64,000 nucleotides of DNA, from contig NC_080560.1 of the NCBI RefSeq assembly GCF_030253575.1, forward strand, positions 42,795,001-42,859,000, written 5' to 3'. Positions 10,701-24,429 of this stretch are shown one piece after another; the first letter of the stretch is position 1, and every line of letters starts with the position of its first letter. The DNA is from Rhododendron vialii (Eukaryota > Streptophyta > Magnoliopsida > Ericales > Ericaceae). The notes below the pieces were generated by a model. The model had not been told where the DNA came from. It was given only the letters and a program-made list of their open reading frames with translations, and searched no databases. A program made the translations under genes and the position numbers.

Positions 10701-13700
10701 CCGAAACTCCTGTGAGTCGGGAAAACAAATTCAGAGCATTTCGTGCAGCAGCTCTCTGAGGTCTGAACGACTTTGAGGAAGAGGATTTCCTCCTTGAAGC
10801 TTTTTGCCCATGTCTTGACTTCCTCCTGTTATTTCCGTTTACTTCACCACCGCACTCATCCAGATTTTTCCTCTTCACACGCCTGCCGGAAGAAGTCATG
10901 ATTTCAACCTAAAAAGATAAAGATTACATATCAGATAAAGTAACTGCAGGGGGAAAAGGTCAAAAAAATAAATATTGACGAGAAAATTCACTTCTACCTT
11001 CTGTTTTTTCCTTTTTGATCGTCGGAGGACATCTATATGAGTGCCCTCAACCTCACTGTCTTCTGAACTGCACTCTGGATCACCCGATGAATTAAAACTT
11101 AAGCTTCCTTTCTCCCGCCCTGAAGAACACTCTTCGGTTACATTATATTCGGAATCGGTATCATCACTTAGCACTTCAATCTCAGGTTCCCAATCCATGG
11201 CATCAACAAACTCTGGTAGAGGAGCAATTAATAAATCCAAGTCTGCTATGGGAAGTATTTGGAAACCTTGGTCGAGATTAAAGTCTGGCCCAACAGCGAA
11301 TCTCACAGAAGATGGGCGCCACTCAATACCCAGGGCTCCTAACCGCCGTTTCTGGTACATGCTCTGATAAGGATCTGGGTATGGAATCATCGCTAGCATT
11401 TCCCAGTGCAAAACAGCATGAAATAGATAAGGAGAATAATCAAAGAAGACAATCTTAACAAGTAAAATCTATCAGAAAGCAAGGAGCAAGAACAAACTTG
11501 CATCACAGAGGAGATCTTGCATATTCCTCCTATACGGCGTAAGTTGAGTTTCCTACATCAAACATCAGAAGTTGCCTGAGTGCTTAAATCCAGAATTTCA
11601 TCTAACAAAAATAGGCATCCCACGCTAGGATATGGTAACTGGGATAAGGTTAATGATGCAGAGAGACGGAAGAGAATGATGATGGTCTTGCGTTAAAGCT
11701 AGGGAAGCAGGGACATGATGGTCCTTTAAATGCGAAAGTGTTAATGTTGCATATATAGCAAAAGATGCATTCAGATTACATGTCTTGAGCTGTAGTTGCC
11801 TAATAAGGAAATCTAACCAGTATGCACAATCAATTGCTGAAAAGGGAATTGAACTGTCAACAGCCATGTAACCACTGTAACAATGTACTATGTTACCAAC
11901 ATGCCGACCGTAGTAGTTTACAATCCAGATCTTGCTTCTGTATAAACAAAGGAAAGCTAAACCAAATGTCACCAACATGCAGACCGTGGTTTATGTATGC
12001 TACATGAATTCCATTTTTGTCACTCCACTCTGGAAAGCGAAAGAACAGCCAACCAACGAAAATAATGAGATTGAGTTACTAACCTGGTCAACAACAGTCC
12101 CATGAATGTCTTGAATAAGGGGGCGATAGTCTCCAAGGAAGAACTGTTAACAGGCATACACACACGAGTTATGAGTTGAGCATTCTCTCCAATCCAAATA
12201 CTAGCAACAGGTACAAAAGTTGACACTGTTTACCAATTAGTACCTGCTCATATTTGGCATCCTGTTGATACTCGCCTTGTCCTGTGCTTAATATATATAA
12301 TTGGCCGACATCATCTGAGAGTATTATCGATGTCCCATCCCTGGATCACACAGAAAACCATAAAATCAATAACGATGAACTACGTGTGTAGCACAACTGG
12401 CAAGAGTGTAAGCTCACTTATTTCTTCGTGACATGAACTGTAACAACCCCGGTTGACCTACTTAACCCTTAGCCGAAACACGTGGCTTAAAAGGTTAACC
12501 TCGAGTTATACAGTTGGATTTTGTTATATACCATATCATTTTCATGTTTCCCACCGATGTGGGACTACCCAAGAATGGGCTTGCCCCAACAAACTTTCCC
12601 GGGTGGTCATAGTGTGGCACTTAGCTATGTACAACACAATCAGTGTGCTCGTACCAGATTCTAGAGGTGGCCCCCACCATGTAGACCAGGGTTGTACTCT
12701 GATACCAACTGTAACAACCCGCGCCAACTGACCTGCTTAACCCTTAGCCGAAACATGTGGCTCAAAAGGTTAACCTCAAGTTATACAGTAGATGGTTAGA
12801 TTTCATTATATACCATATCATTTTCATGTTTTCCACCGATGTGGGACTACCCAAGAATGGGCTCTCACATGAACCAAGGTAGTGCAGCACTGAAGGACCA
12901 AAGACCCCATCAAATAAAAGGTAATATATCAAATATTACTTCAAATAAACAGCAACATCAAATAAGGTGCAGGGACTTGTACAAGCATATCCAAGCAAAT
13001 AAGGTGTGGGACTTCTATGTCCTTTTGAAAATTACTCATCGTATGCCAAACATGAAACAACAGCCACCATTGCACCATATCTAAGTATACGTTTTATACC
13101 TAGTTTCTAAATATCCACAAGTAAGTGAGTTAAGGTCCAAGATAAATTATCAATGGCGTGCCATACCGAGTATAGAACTGAAGTGTAAACAGAAACTAGA
13201 AACAAGAAATATCTCCATCTATTGGATTTGTATATGCCTGTGAAGTCATATTTTACTTCAAGGATTCAATCAGCATATCAAGTAAAGCAAGAAGTTACAG
13301 CAGATAATGGCAGTAAGAAATTTGAACCTTCGCACTACATACATGCTGACAAAAAGAAAACAAAACTTCTACGAGCTGAGAATCAGAATGTACAACTACA
13401 CAAACAATAAATGGTAACACTGAGGACATATCAGTACATCCAAAAACAGACTGAGAATCAGATGAACAAGAAGTCAGTACAATCAACGCAAGAGAAAGGC
13501 AACTTTTGAGATCTAGAGAAATCTTTATCAACTCACGGAGAAAACTTCCCATCAACCAACTTGAATCTTCCAATTTCATACTCCCGGATAGGTGTTCCTT
13601 CCCATATCTAATGCAGCGAGAAAGAGAAAGAAGGGGGGCAGGGGGTGTCAGCGAAACAAAGCATGGAATTTTTGTGAAAACTATGCAGAGCTTTACAAAT

Positions 13701-16700
13701 ATGAGAACTCACATCCCACACAATTGTTTTTCCATCATAACCAGCACTCATAGCTATTCGCGGGTTGAAAGGATGAACATCCAGAACAAAGGTCTACCAA
13801 AACACAAGCAATAAGGTCAGAGAGAGCCAGTTAACGGACCAACCAATATATTCCTACTAACGCAGAAGTAAGGGATATAAAAGCAACCGGCAATTGCATT
13901 TGTAAGGAAAACAACAAAACACAATACAGCCATCACTGTCTGTCTCTCAACATCTGATGCTTAAACTTTATCGTTGAAATATTTCTTAAGTCCCCAAGTG
14001 CAAGAATGTAATAACAAAACAAAAGTGAAAACCTATATTTACACACTTCTATCATTCTATGCACACACAATCTACTAATGAACACACCATAATCTATTAT
14101 TGTTAGATACAGCAAACATTGGTTCTACCTAACACACAGTTTTGGTCTCTCAAAGAAAAAAATTCCATAATGCCACTAAGCGAAACTCTAGTTAAAGAAA
14201 ATTTCTTTACAGAACTGAAATTTTAGACAACAAAATATACCACAAGGTAAAGCCTTTACACAACGCATTGTCACCCTTGTAATAAACAAGAAAGTAGCTG
14301 AGGCTACCATGGGGCAGCAACATGGTAGCAAATTGCACGGGTGGGTGAATTCTGGCCAGGAGTCAGATCTATGCAGCCTACACATCCAGGTAGGTTTCAA
14401 CCCATGACACATGTTGCGATGGAGCAATCTTACAATTATGCGAAATGAGACAAGGTGGAATAAATCAAATGGACGCTGAGCAAGGTAAATTTAACTAGCT
14501 TTACCAATAACAGCAGTGTTAACTTGTAATGCTGGCAGGAAAAGGGATAACTATAGAATAAAGGCAATGATACAGCATCCAGTACACGGGGTTCAACGGT
14601 CATCTAACCATATCTGTCCGTCCAAATAGAAGTTTTTGGAATAAAACCGTAGGCATTTACCAAGAAATATGGGCACATCCAATAACAGTGTGTTGCAGAG
14701 TTACCTTCTCTTATCCATTTCCAGAAAGAAAAAAAAAAAAAAGAGTGGCAGGGATTGATGTGTATATGACTTACAGATTCACTATGACCCTTCAAAGAAT
14801 GAACCAAACTACCATCAACAGCATTCCAAACACAGATTCTGCAATCTGCAGAATTAGAACAAAGTAAACAACTTAAAATCCTGAAAGATGGCTGGAAACA
14901 GGTTTAGATTTATAAAACCATGGAAACACATAAAGAGGCAGTACTCTGTATCTCAGCATATATCAGCAGACATTCAAACTCGGATGGGGGACAGCAAATC
15001 AGGGGAACTATTTTGCCCTTCTTTATTTTGTTCTTGCATGTGTGTTGATGGTAGTTGGGTTGGGGGTAAGACCAGGCGCAAGCAGACAGTAAATGCACCA
15101 ATAATGAGAAGAAATTTGTCCACTATCTGATCATTTACCTCCTTCGTGTGCTTGAAATGTAGTCAAACTTTTTAGCAGAGTAGAGGTCATACTCTTAAGG
15201 TTGTTGGTCGAGGAAACCGCCCAATAATAAATTACTGTAAATGTGAGTACCACAAGAATCCTCCTGTTTGGTATGCCATGCCAAACTGCATACCAAACCG
15301 CAAACTCTACATGTGTGACACAAATCTGGCTAATGCTCAACTTGTTTCATCAACTATAATGTCTTATAGTGATCAACTGAAGGCACCGACACCTCTGCCT
15401 GTACAATGGAGCTTAAAATGGACCCAAAAAACAGACACATCTTGCCCAAACCAGGCAACCTAATCACAAAAGGACACTACTAACCATATCCAAATTTTCC
15501 TTTAATATGTTTTCCAATGCAGAATGTTGCCATTAAATACTCAGAACTTTTTTCAAAATGACAGGAAAACTACAATGGGAACCAAGTTATCAGCGATAAT
15601 CTAAAGGTATTTTAGTAAACACTAAATAGTCATATGGATGAGGACCAACAAAATGTGGCAACATAACATGGAAAAGGCCGAAGAAAGAAGAACAAGATGA
15701 GTTAGTAACACAGGTTTGTTTAAACAAAATGGCAAAACCAGGCGAAAGGCCATATACATACAATGCATACGATCAACGTAAAAGTAGGAATTCGGAAGTA
15801 CAAAAACTATCCTTAATATATCAGAGCACGAAATTGTTGAGATACATATTAGCATGTGGGAACATAACATGGAGAAGGCTGAAGAAAGAAGAACCAAATA
15901 AGTTAGTAATGCAAGGGTGTCAAAAATTTAAACTATATTGCAAAACCAGGGGAAAGGCCATATACATGCAATGCATATAGTGACAGTAAAACTAAGAAAT
16001 AGGGAGTATCTGGCACAGGATTATTGAGATACAAATTTAATTAAAAAATTTCAAGGAACACATCTCTCCTCTTCTTTTTTTTTCTTTTTTTTGTAATGAA
16101 CACGTCTCTTTCTGTTAGTATATATAGAGTCACAGACGTATATATGGTCATCTCACCCATAATAGCGGCAAGTACAAAGCGATTGTCTAGGCTCCACACG
16201 ATCATATTAACACCGCGAGGAGTTGGAAGAATCCTCTGGCGCGGACCTCCTCGTGGAGGTTGAGGTGGCATTGGTGGTGGTGGAACTTTCAAGTGATATG
16301 CACGAGTCCACCGTCCAGCCTTTCCCTGAGATCAATGTCAAACCAACATAATTTAGTCGCAAAGGAAAAAAGAATTGAGCAGTCTCGCTAACTCAAAATA
16401 AAACCAATTAAACGTCATGGAAAGACGAATACAATGAAACAATAGGAAGAAATTACAAAAGCCACTGTAATAACAAACAAAAATATGAAAGAAGAGCTCA
16501 CATGTGACCTCCGTGACCTTGGGATCCAAATGATTGCGCTTCCATCCCGAGAGCAAGTAACTATATTATCATGGTTAAACCTGAAATGCAAGAAGTTCAT
16601 AGGAAAAAGCCATTAATGTTATGAAGCAACTACAGAGCATCCGATGGGTTTTCTGCAATAACCACCATCACAGATAGCCTTATAGATTTCGATAAGTTTA

Positions 16701-18711
16701 GAGAAATATAAGCACACCCAGTATTTTTAAATTTTGGAATTTTCTCTTCCTTCAGTGGGTCAGCTGCAGAAAATCTAGATGCCACATTGCAGCCACTGCA
16801 TCATGAGACAGCAATCAGTGTCAGCGTGCCACATTGAATAAAGGAAAAATGGAAAACGAAGACGGATTGGGGAAAACTAACCTGAATTGCACGTAATTGA
16901 CATCATTCTCATGCCCAGCTAAAATATCAATCTCATGATTGGGCTCTGATTCAGCCGTGTTTAGTTTATTTGTACTCCAGACCTGCAAGTAACTAGAGCT
17001 CCATTAGGATTTGAATTTATTAATAGATAGATTTTCACTCCAACAAAAACACGAATATTATTTTCTAACTGGTTAGTAGAAATCTCCACTAGTCCACTCA
17101 AAGGAGATGAAACAGGATCAAGTGTCAGACATTTGTGCAATAGGAATAACTCAGACAAAAACAAAAAATTTAGATTTACCCTTGCAAGAGTATCTGAGCT
17201 ACCAGTAACAAAGACAGTTCCATTAGCATTGAATGCACAACAAAAAATCTGAGGCCTGAGTTGAGTAGCACTTGAAGATGGAACATTGTTCTTTACTGTA
17301 CCTGTTCCATACTACATTAGTCCCTTCACCAATGTATCAGTTATTAAATAGTAATCTAAACAAAAGCAGTGACTTACCAGCTGAAGAATCAGGAGGCCTA
17401 GGAACATATATACGTGGAGGGAACTGAGAGTATCTGGCATCCCATATCCTACATGTTCCATCATCCGATGACCTACAGAGGAAATAAAATTCAACTATAA
17501 TTTACAAAGATTAAGGCACCTAAAAAGGGGCTTTTTACCTCTAGGTCAAAAAATAGAAAGTAATTACCAAACCAAACCGAGCCTTATATCCCAATCACTT
17601 GGGTCGGCTACATGAATCTTTTTCCTCCATTGAGCTCTGTCAAGGGCCACTAGTTCACACAAACCTACTATACTCATATCGTTGCACACCACAACATCTA
17701 ATGTCAATTTAGGTCTACTAGGTCTCCTCTAATTAATGAAACACTGAAACCCAATGAAAGTGCCTAAAACTCTAAACCCTTAAATTGCCTAACCCCTAGA
17801 GCACCCTTTGAAAGTGCCTAAACCCTAGGGTACCCTATAAAAATGCCTAAACCCCTAGGGTACCCTATAAAAGTGCCTAAACAGCTAAAACCCTATAATA
17901 GGAAAGTGCACCCTAAAACCCCTTTGGAAGTGCCTAAAACTAAACCCAAGGGCTCTATGAAAGTGCGTAAACCTAAATCCTAGGGTATCCTAAACCCCAG
18001 GGTATCCTACACCCTAAAACCCTAGGGTACCCTATAACCCTAAAACCATATGGTACCCTAAAACCCTAGCATACCGTAAAACCCTAGGGTGACACTTCCA
18101 TTAATGGTAAATGTATTTTTGTAAAAGTGGACCTAGTGGTAATTACATATTCCATCTCTCCTTAGTAAGAATTAAGTGTCACTTTTCTACACTTAAGAGG
18201 TAAAAATCTGCCTAAAAAACTAAGAGAATGATTGCTAACTATGGCAATACCTAAAAATTAGGGCTGTCGATCAGCCGGATTGGGGTCGGGTTGGACCCGA
18301 CCCGACCCGACTTTAGTCGGATTGGGTAAATGGCCACCCAAGCCTGACCGAAATTCTCATCGGGCTCCGACCAAAATGCACTCGGATTGAATTTGTCGGG
18401 TTCGGTCAGGTTTGGTTGGCATTGGCTGCAAAGAATGAAACACAAACAGATCGAAGCAGGGAGAGAGAGAGAGAGACCGTGTCCATTACAATCGATTATA
18501 GAGAGAGAGATGGGATTTGAACATTTTATTACAGAATACAGAGATAAAACAGAAATTCTTCACTGATTACAAACGAAATCGGTTACGTAATATTCGAAAA
18601 TCAACGAAATTACCTGCGAAAATACAAAGAAACAGGTTTCCAGGCTTCGTCGGTTTTAGAGGTCGAAGATCGTGAAGCCAATGATGATGGAGAGCTGCAA
18701 CCGTCGGCGAC

Positions 18712-18779
<68 letters not shown>

Positions 18780-21700
18780 GGGAGAGAGAGAGAGAGAGAT
18801 GGGAGAGAGAGAGGGAGGTGCTGGTTGTGCTTTAAGGTTTAGGCGTAGGAGAATAGGAGGAGAAGGGACGGAGAACAGCTGGGCCTGGGCTGTAGGTTTT
18901 TTTTTTACCTTTTAATACTAAATCGTTGGTCGGGTTGGTCGGTTTAGAAAATAATCAGGTGTATCCGACACCCGACCGACATCTGGAAAAATCTTCGATT
19001 TTGGACCCGAATCTGACCGATCCATCCGATCTGAACTGTCCGTTGGGTCTATTTTCTGGTCAAGTCGGGTGGTCGGGTGTGTGGACAGCCCTACTAAAAA
19101 TGATTCACATTTTCAACTGAATAGTCCCATCAATTAAATTGGTCCCTGGTGTGTGCAAATAACTAAGATATGGGCCAAGGAAGGTTACTGTTGGTTGGTA
19201 AACAAATCCTGGATGTGTTGTTGGTAAGCAATGAGTGTGGATGGTAGCCTAATAGGTGCTCTGGAGGTCATTGGTAAGCTAGATGATATCCAGAAGGCTT
19301 ATCACCATGTCTCTCAGGAGTTTCTCCTTTATCTAATGGATGGGATGAGATTTTGAGCTAAGTGAAAAGGGTGGATTCCATTTTGAGATTCCTAAAATGA
19401 AGTTCTCAGTCTCAGTGAATGAGGATCATGGAGGGTTATTTTTCTGAGTTCTACAGTTTACAGTAGGAGACCCGATTTCCTCATCCTTTTTCTTATTTTC
19501 ATAGATGCAGGCATAATATGTCCAATAGAATGGAGTTAGCAAGGATGATGCCTGGTTTTCGGGTAAGAGATAGAAGCAGATTACAAATCATATTTTCTGT
19601 TGAGCACTGCAGGAGGAATTCATATGCTTGGGATATGTTTTAGTATGACCCTCTCTTTCAAGTGAATTTTTCCATCAGTAAGCTTGTCCCTGAAGTAGAA
19701 ATTCCGAATATCAGGTTTTGGTGTAGAACTTGGACTGTTGAAAAGGTTCATTACCTCAGTGGCTCAGTGTTTTAAAAGGCTGAGGTATGCTGAAGCCTAA
19801 GCATGAGGTAGGAAGCGAGGAACACATCTATGATAGGTGCAAGTTGGAAAAACTAAGCAACAATTTTATGCAAGCAAAATAATTTAAACAATCACAAAAA
19901 ATGACTTTCAACATTCAAATATTACAAAAAAAACAGTTAATATCCAACAAAAACCAAAGTTCAAGTTTTGGAATCGGAAACATGAAGTTCAAAGAAACAA
20001 AACATCTAGTCCTGCATTATCTTCAGAACCTTGTGCTTAACCAGAGAATGTAATCATCCTTCTGAGTGTCAACTCACCCTTATGCACAAGCCTTGGTGGA
20101 CCGGGAGGCCATCTCACCTGGGTAAAAGTGGTTGCCTCCTAATTGGTGCAACATAATGGAGGTTGAAAAGGCCTCTTTTGTAAGTCCTAATATCAATCCT
20201 TGGATTTGTATCATGGTACTCACAGAGAGGGTGTTCATGATAAGTGGGAACTCATATCATGGGACTTGTCAGGTGGTACTATGAATATGATCGTCTTATT
20301 AAACGTTTGGCCGTAGGAATGATACGGCATTCGAGATAGTGGATGTCTTGGTCAATACCAAGCTCAATTACTAGTCAAGGCGGAGCTGCCACAGCAAACC
20401 CAACCTCCTAGACAAACCCCTAACTCGGTCCTAAGAGAGAAACCAATGCCCTGCTCCTAGCCGAGGATATCATTATGGTTGCCATTGGTGGCTTGCTACT
20501 AGAGGCTAATTGGTCAAGGGCAATGTAGAGTTGACTCCCTAGAAGGTAAAGGTGGCGGGGGAGGGCCAAGTCTGGGTGATCCACAAAGCCCAAATTTAGC
20601 GAGAGTTGTGATCCCCAAAGTTCATCCTGGCGTCAACAAGGAACCAAACCTGCTTGCACGTAGGAGACGACGGTGCCAAGGTGACTCACTAGAAACAAAT
20701 CTTCACAGGTACAAGGAGACAAATTCAGAAAGCTAAACAAAATAAACATTCCACACAGCACCAAAATTTATAAAAATGAATCCACCAATCATAAAGATAT
20801 TCTTTTTTTTTTTTAACCGAGAAAAATAATCAACAAGGCTAGATAAACAACACTCAAGGTATTAACATACGATAGAAGCTGGTACACAGAGCTTGGTCTA
20901 GGACTAAATGCAATGGCAGTAACAGCTCCAGTATGGCCACGCAAAACTGAAATTGGCACCCCATCAGGTAAACGCCACTGTCAAAAATAAGGAGGAACCT
21001 CAGACAATTAACTACCTGTTTATAGTAAATAACAATAGGGAAAAAAAAAAAAAAATCTTACAACACGGATGATGAAGTCATTTGATGCAGAAGCCACCAA
21101 AGTGTCATTGGAGCTCACAGCCAGGTCAGTAATGTCACCCTTTCAAGCATATATAATGAAATATGAAGATAATATCACTAGAAGGACATATAAGTACGTA
21201 TTTATTCACCGAGAGGGAAAAAAAAAAGAAAAAAGGGGGGGGTGGGAAGGGTGGAGGGGGGAGGGGGGAGAACAATGGAGTTTCTGTATGAACTCACTTC
21301 ATGCCCACGGCAGCTGGCTAAACAATATGCTGTTTCCATTGACCAGATTTTTACAAGGCGATCATCTGAACCAGTAATAACATATCGCCCGGATCGATCA
21401 AATATGGCTGCATGCCAAGTTTCAGATAGAACCCAACAGCATCAGCCTCCAAACCAATATGTGGTACACAGATTTTGAAAAGGATAAAAGCACAATTAAC
21501 AACAATAGTTGATACAGCAAACAGAAATATAGTCAAAGGGCTGGACGCATAAATCCCCTAGTGTTCGAAATCTGTCAGGTATCCACTAAAGAAATAATGG
21601 GACACATTTCGACCCATGTCTGACTTGTGTCAAGCACCCTCAAATAAGCTTTTGCATTTGGCAAGTTTCTTAGGTGAACATGGCACCTTAGAAGCTTCAT

Positions 21701-23834
21701 GCTTCTCAGTACTTTACAGGTGTTGGAATTCACAACAATGACATGAAAGAGGTTATGCTTCATTCTTATTACAGACAAATTGCATTCCCTCTAATAACAA
21801 GGAAAGACAACAAGTAAATTATCTAGAAACGTACAGATGTAATGGCTAGAATATTCAACATCAAGCACATTTCTAATCTACCATAAGGATCAGCGAGAAA
21901 ACTAAAACCATTAAAATGACTAGACCCGATGACCAAATAGAAATGTTCTATTTGTGAAATTAACAATAGTAACTCTAGAAGAAGACCGCCAAACTTAATA
22001 GAAACGTAAACATACAAAGCCTTAGTGTAAGTAATGATATCCTGACGTGCATAGTACTGAAATCTACATGTGCTTGGCATCTGAACAATGGGAAATCATG
22101 GGAAGTGTCGTGTACGACCAAAATAAAACTATAAATCTAGTTCTTTTATTTTTCAGGAAAATGACAGTAAATCAATTTCAGTAATTCAAAAGATGCTTCT
22201 ACAGCTTCACTCCCAAAGCATGGAGTAAATATACCCGGAGATGAATCATATGATCCTTGTCATGATCAATACCATCATCATGCTCTGTCGTACATAACGT
22301 TATAAGTGGACAGAAAAGCTGAATGACTTTAAGATAACCTAGAAACAAATATAGTTTGAAAGTAACTTAACCTTTGACTCTCTTATTTTCGTTAAAAAAC
22401 ATGGCAATCATCTGAGAAATCTAGAAGTTGCCTCAGACCCGAGAGATAAACAAAAACCAAGCAAGGAAGCTTACCACAATAGACAGCACTTAGGTGTCCT
22501 CTAAGCTTTTTAATATGTTGCATCTTCTGCACCATAGTAGATGGTTTTGCAATGGCGTAACATGCTGCACGAATCGATGGTGCACGATGGTGTCTTGAGA
22601 AACCACCACCAATTTCCCTCAAAAATAGCCCACGCACCTGATCAGCTTGCATATGAGGCCAACGCTGGAATGCTGGGGGCGGTTTTGTACCACTGTTGAC
22701 CTTATTTAGATCTGGAGAGAGAGAGGGGTAGAATATTAGTAGCAAGCAAGAAAAAAAACAAGAGAGCTTGGAAATAAGGGGGCTCTTTCGGTAACTGTAT
22801 AAACTCAGTCCAGGAAAACGAAGAACGAGTCTAACTATTTCAAAGAAGAGGAAAAAAGGTCTTTTTTCCTGTTTCTTTAGAAGAGAGACGGTCATTGTTA
22901 TTTTGTCACAGATGACTCAACAAATTTAACTCCACCAATCGATGCAAACACATAATGCTCAGTGACCAACATATCATAAAAAGAGTGACTGCATACCGCC
23001 TATAAGTGAAAATGAACCAGTTCCCAAAAGAGTAGGAACAGCAGCTGCACTAAAAGTACCCCCACTAATGCCTCCTGATGGAGTAGCAGTGTGCAGTATC
23101 AGTTGCTTCAAAAGCTTTACCAAATGATCCTTTTCAACATGAGGATACCTATGGTAGCCAAAAATCACAACCACCAATCAATCAAAAGCACTACCAAAGG
23201 AAGGAGGGAAGGGAACCATAACTCAGCATATCTTGTCATACTCCAGAAGTGGCTCATATAAACAGAAACTAGATCAGAATATATATTACATTGTCCATGT
23301 TATCGGAATACATTTTTTTTGATGCTTCGGAAATGCATGTTATCGGAATACAGATGAATATTGTGCGTGGAAGGTCAAATGGTTTGTTCATCTAATGAGT
23401 CAAGAAACAGCATAATACGAACACTGTTGACATAACAGTTAGCAGAAACTCATGTTGTACAAGGTTCGTAAAAAGCATAATAAGTACCTCTCGGCCAACT
23501 TATTGTAACTCAACGGGAAAGAGAGGCCATCGTCATTTTCATCCCTGCTATGCACCCCTGTTCTGGAATACCAAGCATGATACCTTCTAGGCAGAAGTTG
23601 ATGTTCAAGAAGCTCATTCCAAAATTGTCCATAAGTCCTGTGACAAGGTCCAGCTGATAGGAAATGCATAATCAGAAAATAAACCTCTCTCAGGTCGATA
23701 TCTACACCATTCTCCACAGGACTTTTCTCTGGCTCCATGGCACGCGGTTTCTCATTTGATTTAAAAGAAAAACGCAGCGGTTTCATATTCATTGAAGGCA
23801 CTTCAGAAGAGGGAACATATTTTTGGAGTGCCAT
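7798..23834 (-). CDS. Bromodomain and WD-repeat protein (BRWD/PHIP type), 23 coding exons
   Basis: Exons 5'->3': 23834-23488, 23148-22997, 22711-22475, 21407-21298, 21139-21062, 20977-20871, 17472-17378, 17301-17180, 16982-16882, 16795-16718, 16580-16502, 16325-16157, 14845-14775, 13793-13713, 13607-13537, 12340-12244, 12143-12084, 11552-11498, 11392-10998, 10908-9184, 8959-8387, 8281-8223, 7993-7798. All junctions are GT-AG and in phase, giving 1685 aa, close to plant family size. An N-terminal helical domain (about 1-170) precedes WD40 repeats (about 225-670; e.g. [35 protein letters not shown]). Next come the family signature [12 protein letters not shown], an acidic/basic low-complexity middle (about 800-1390), the conserved [16 protein letters not shown] region, and a C-terminal bromodomain-like fold (about 1600-1685) with the SNAEAYF acetyl-lysine-site motif. 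Animal relatives are chromatin readers and CRL4 receptors; the same role here is inference. Start: first ATG in exon 2, after a 5'UTR intron. Confidence 0.93.
12439..12869 (-). mobile_element. TRIM (terminal-repeat retrotransposon in miniature), complete
   Basis: Two LTRs start TGTAACAACC on the + strand: 12439-12591 and 12710-12869, about 155 bp each and clearly homologous (ACTTAACCCTTAGCCGAAAC, ACCGATGTGGGACTACCCAA). Only about 118 bp lie between them. On the minus strand the primer-binding site TGGTATCAGAGT follows the LTR at 12698-12709 (tRNA-iMet type), and a GGGAAAGTT polypurine tract precedes the other LTR. The 5-bp TSD TGAAC is at 12434-12438 and 12870-12874. There is no coding capacity, so it moves in trans. 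It lies in a BRWD intron in the gene's own orientation. Confidence 0.93.
15648..15985. repeat. Imperfect tandem duplication in BRWD intron
   Basis: About 140 bp from 15648 (GGCAACATAACATGGAAAAGG) recurs from 15857 (GGGAACATAACATGGAGAAGG), including the downstream CAAAACCAGGCGAAAGGCCA word. The period is about 205 bp. No coding content. Confidence 0.8.
17570..17720. mobile_element. Au-type SINE / RTE LINE 3'-end remnant
   Basis: Contains GAGCCTTATATCCCAATCAC followed by TTGGGTCGGCTACATGAATC and CCTCCATTGAGCTCTGTC, a conserved tail I associate with plant Au SINEs and their RTE-LINE partners. No clean target duplication read. Located in the 3.4-kb BRWD intron. Confidence 0.6.
17745..18090. repeat. 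Degenerate CCCTAAA-rich tandem repeat
   Basis: About 345 bp of variants of AACCCTAGGGTACCCTATAA and GTGCCTAAAC, with many CCCTAAA/CCCTAGGG words. The 7-mer CCCTAAA equals the plant telomere repeat, but here it is embedded in a longer 20-35 bp unit (CCCTAGGGTACCCTATAAAA). An interstitial telomere-like array or a simple minisatellite are both possible. Confidence 0.75.
18259..19093. mobile_element. Non-autonomous hAT element, 835 bp
   Basis: Terminal inverted repeats TAGGGCTGTC (18259-18268) and GACAGCCCTA (19084-19093), flanked by an exact 8-bp target duplication CTAAAAAT at 18251-18258 and 19094-19101. The subterminal regions are rich in TCGGGT/ACCCGA words in inverted arrangement. No transposase is present. 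The interior carries a 60-bp GA microsatellite and a gene-like stretch (about 18600-18720), possibly captured. Inserted in a BRWD intron. Confidence 0.93.
18714..18778. repeat. (GA)n microsatellite inside the hAT element
   Basis: Roughly 60 bp of uninterrupted AG/GA followed by shorter GA runs to about 18815. Confidence 0.95.
19102..20870. other. Remainder of the 3.4-kb BRWD intron
   Basis: Unrecognised sequence without a long open frame on either strand. Composition and length (this intron and the 5'UTR intron dwarf the others) suggest decayed retroelement, but I found no ends. The next exon begins 20977 on the minus strand. Confidence 0.4.
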
Positions 23835-24429
23835 ATTCCCTACAAAACCAGCAAGAGATACATAAAACATCTAATGTACAATGTACATCACACACATCTA
23901 ACCCAACAGAATCCGAACAGAATAAATTCAAATCAGATTCAAACTTTAAACAAACAACAAATGCATTCAATGCAGAGCAAAGAAAAGTGACAATAGCCTT
24001 TTCTGCTTTAGTATCACATATGAAAGTAATACCACTAGTTCATCAATTCCGTTCATGGAAAAACAACACCTCCCTTGCCATTGGAGAGTTGTAGAAACTT
24101 CCTTTCAGTTATGAGTAATTACAGACAGTGATATCATAGTTAAACATTTTAAAGTTCCATTTAATTGCTATTACAAACAAATAAGTTAACATTAGAACAC
24201 ATCCTTAGTTAAACTCCAGAGGTTAACAAATGCACATCTATTTACAAAAAAACAAAATTCCTCAAGTAGGGACAAGGATCTCATAATGTCCATGGACTCC
24301 ATGCTGGTAGAGGTAGGGTATGAGCAATTACCTGTGGTAATTGGATTGAGAGAGAGGAATGATGATGGCAGTTCAATCCTGGAGTGTAGAATGAGTCAAT
24401 GACATGTTACTTTGTAACTGACACATGCT

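Noticed and set aside
17302..17310. Alternative BRWD acceptor GTAG|TATGG at about 17311
   Set aside because: It would shift the reading frame; AACAG|GTACAG (exon start 17301) keeps the WD40 frame.
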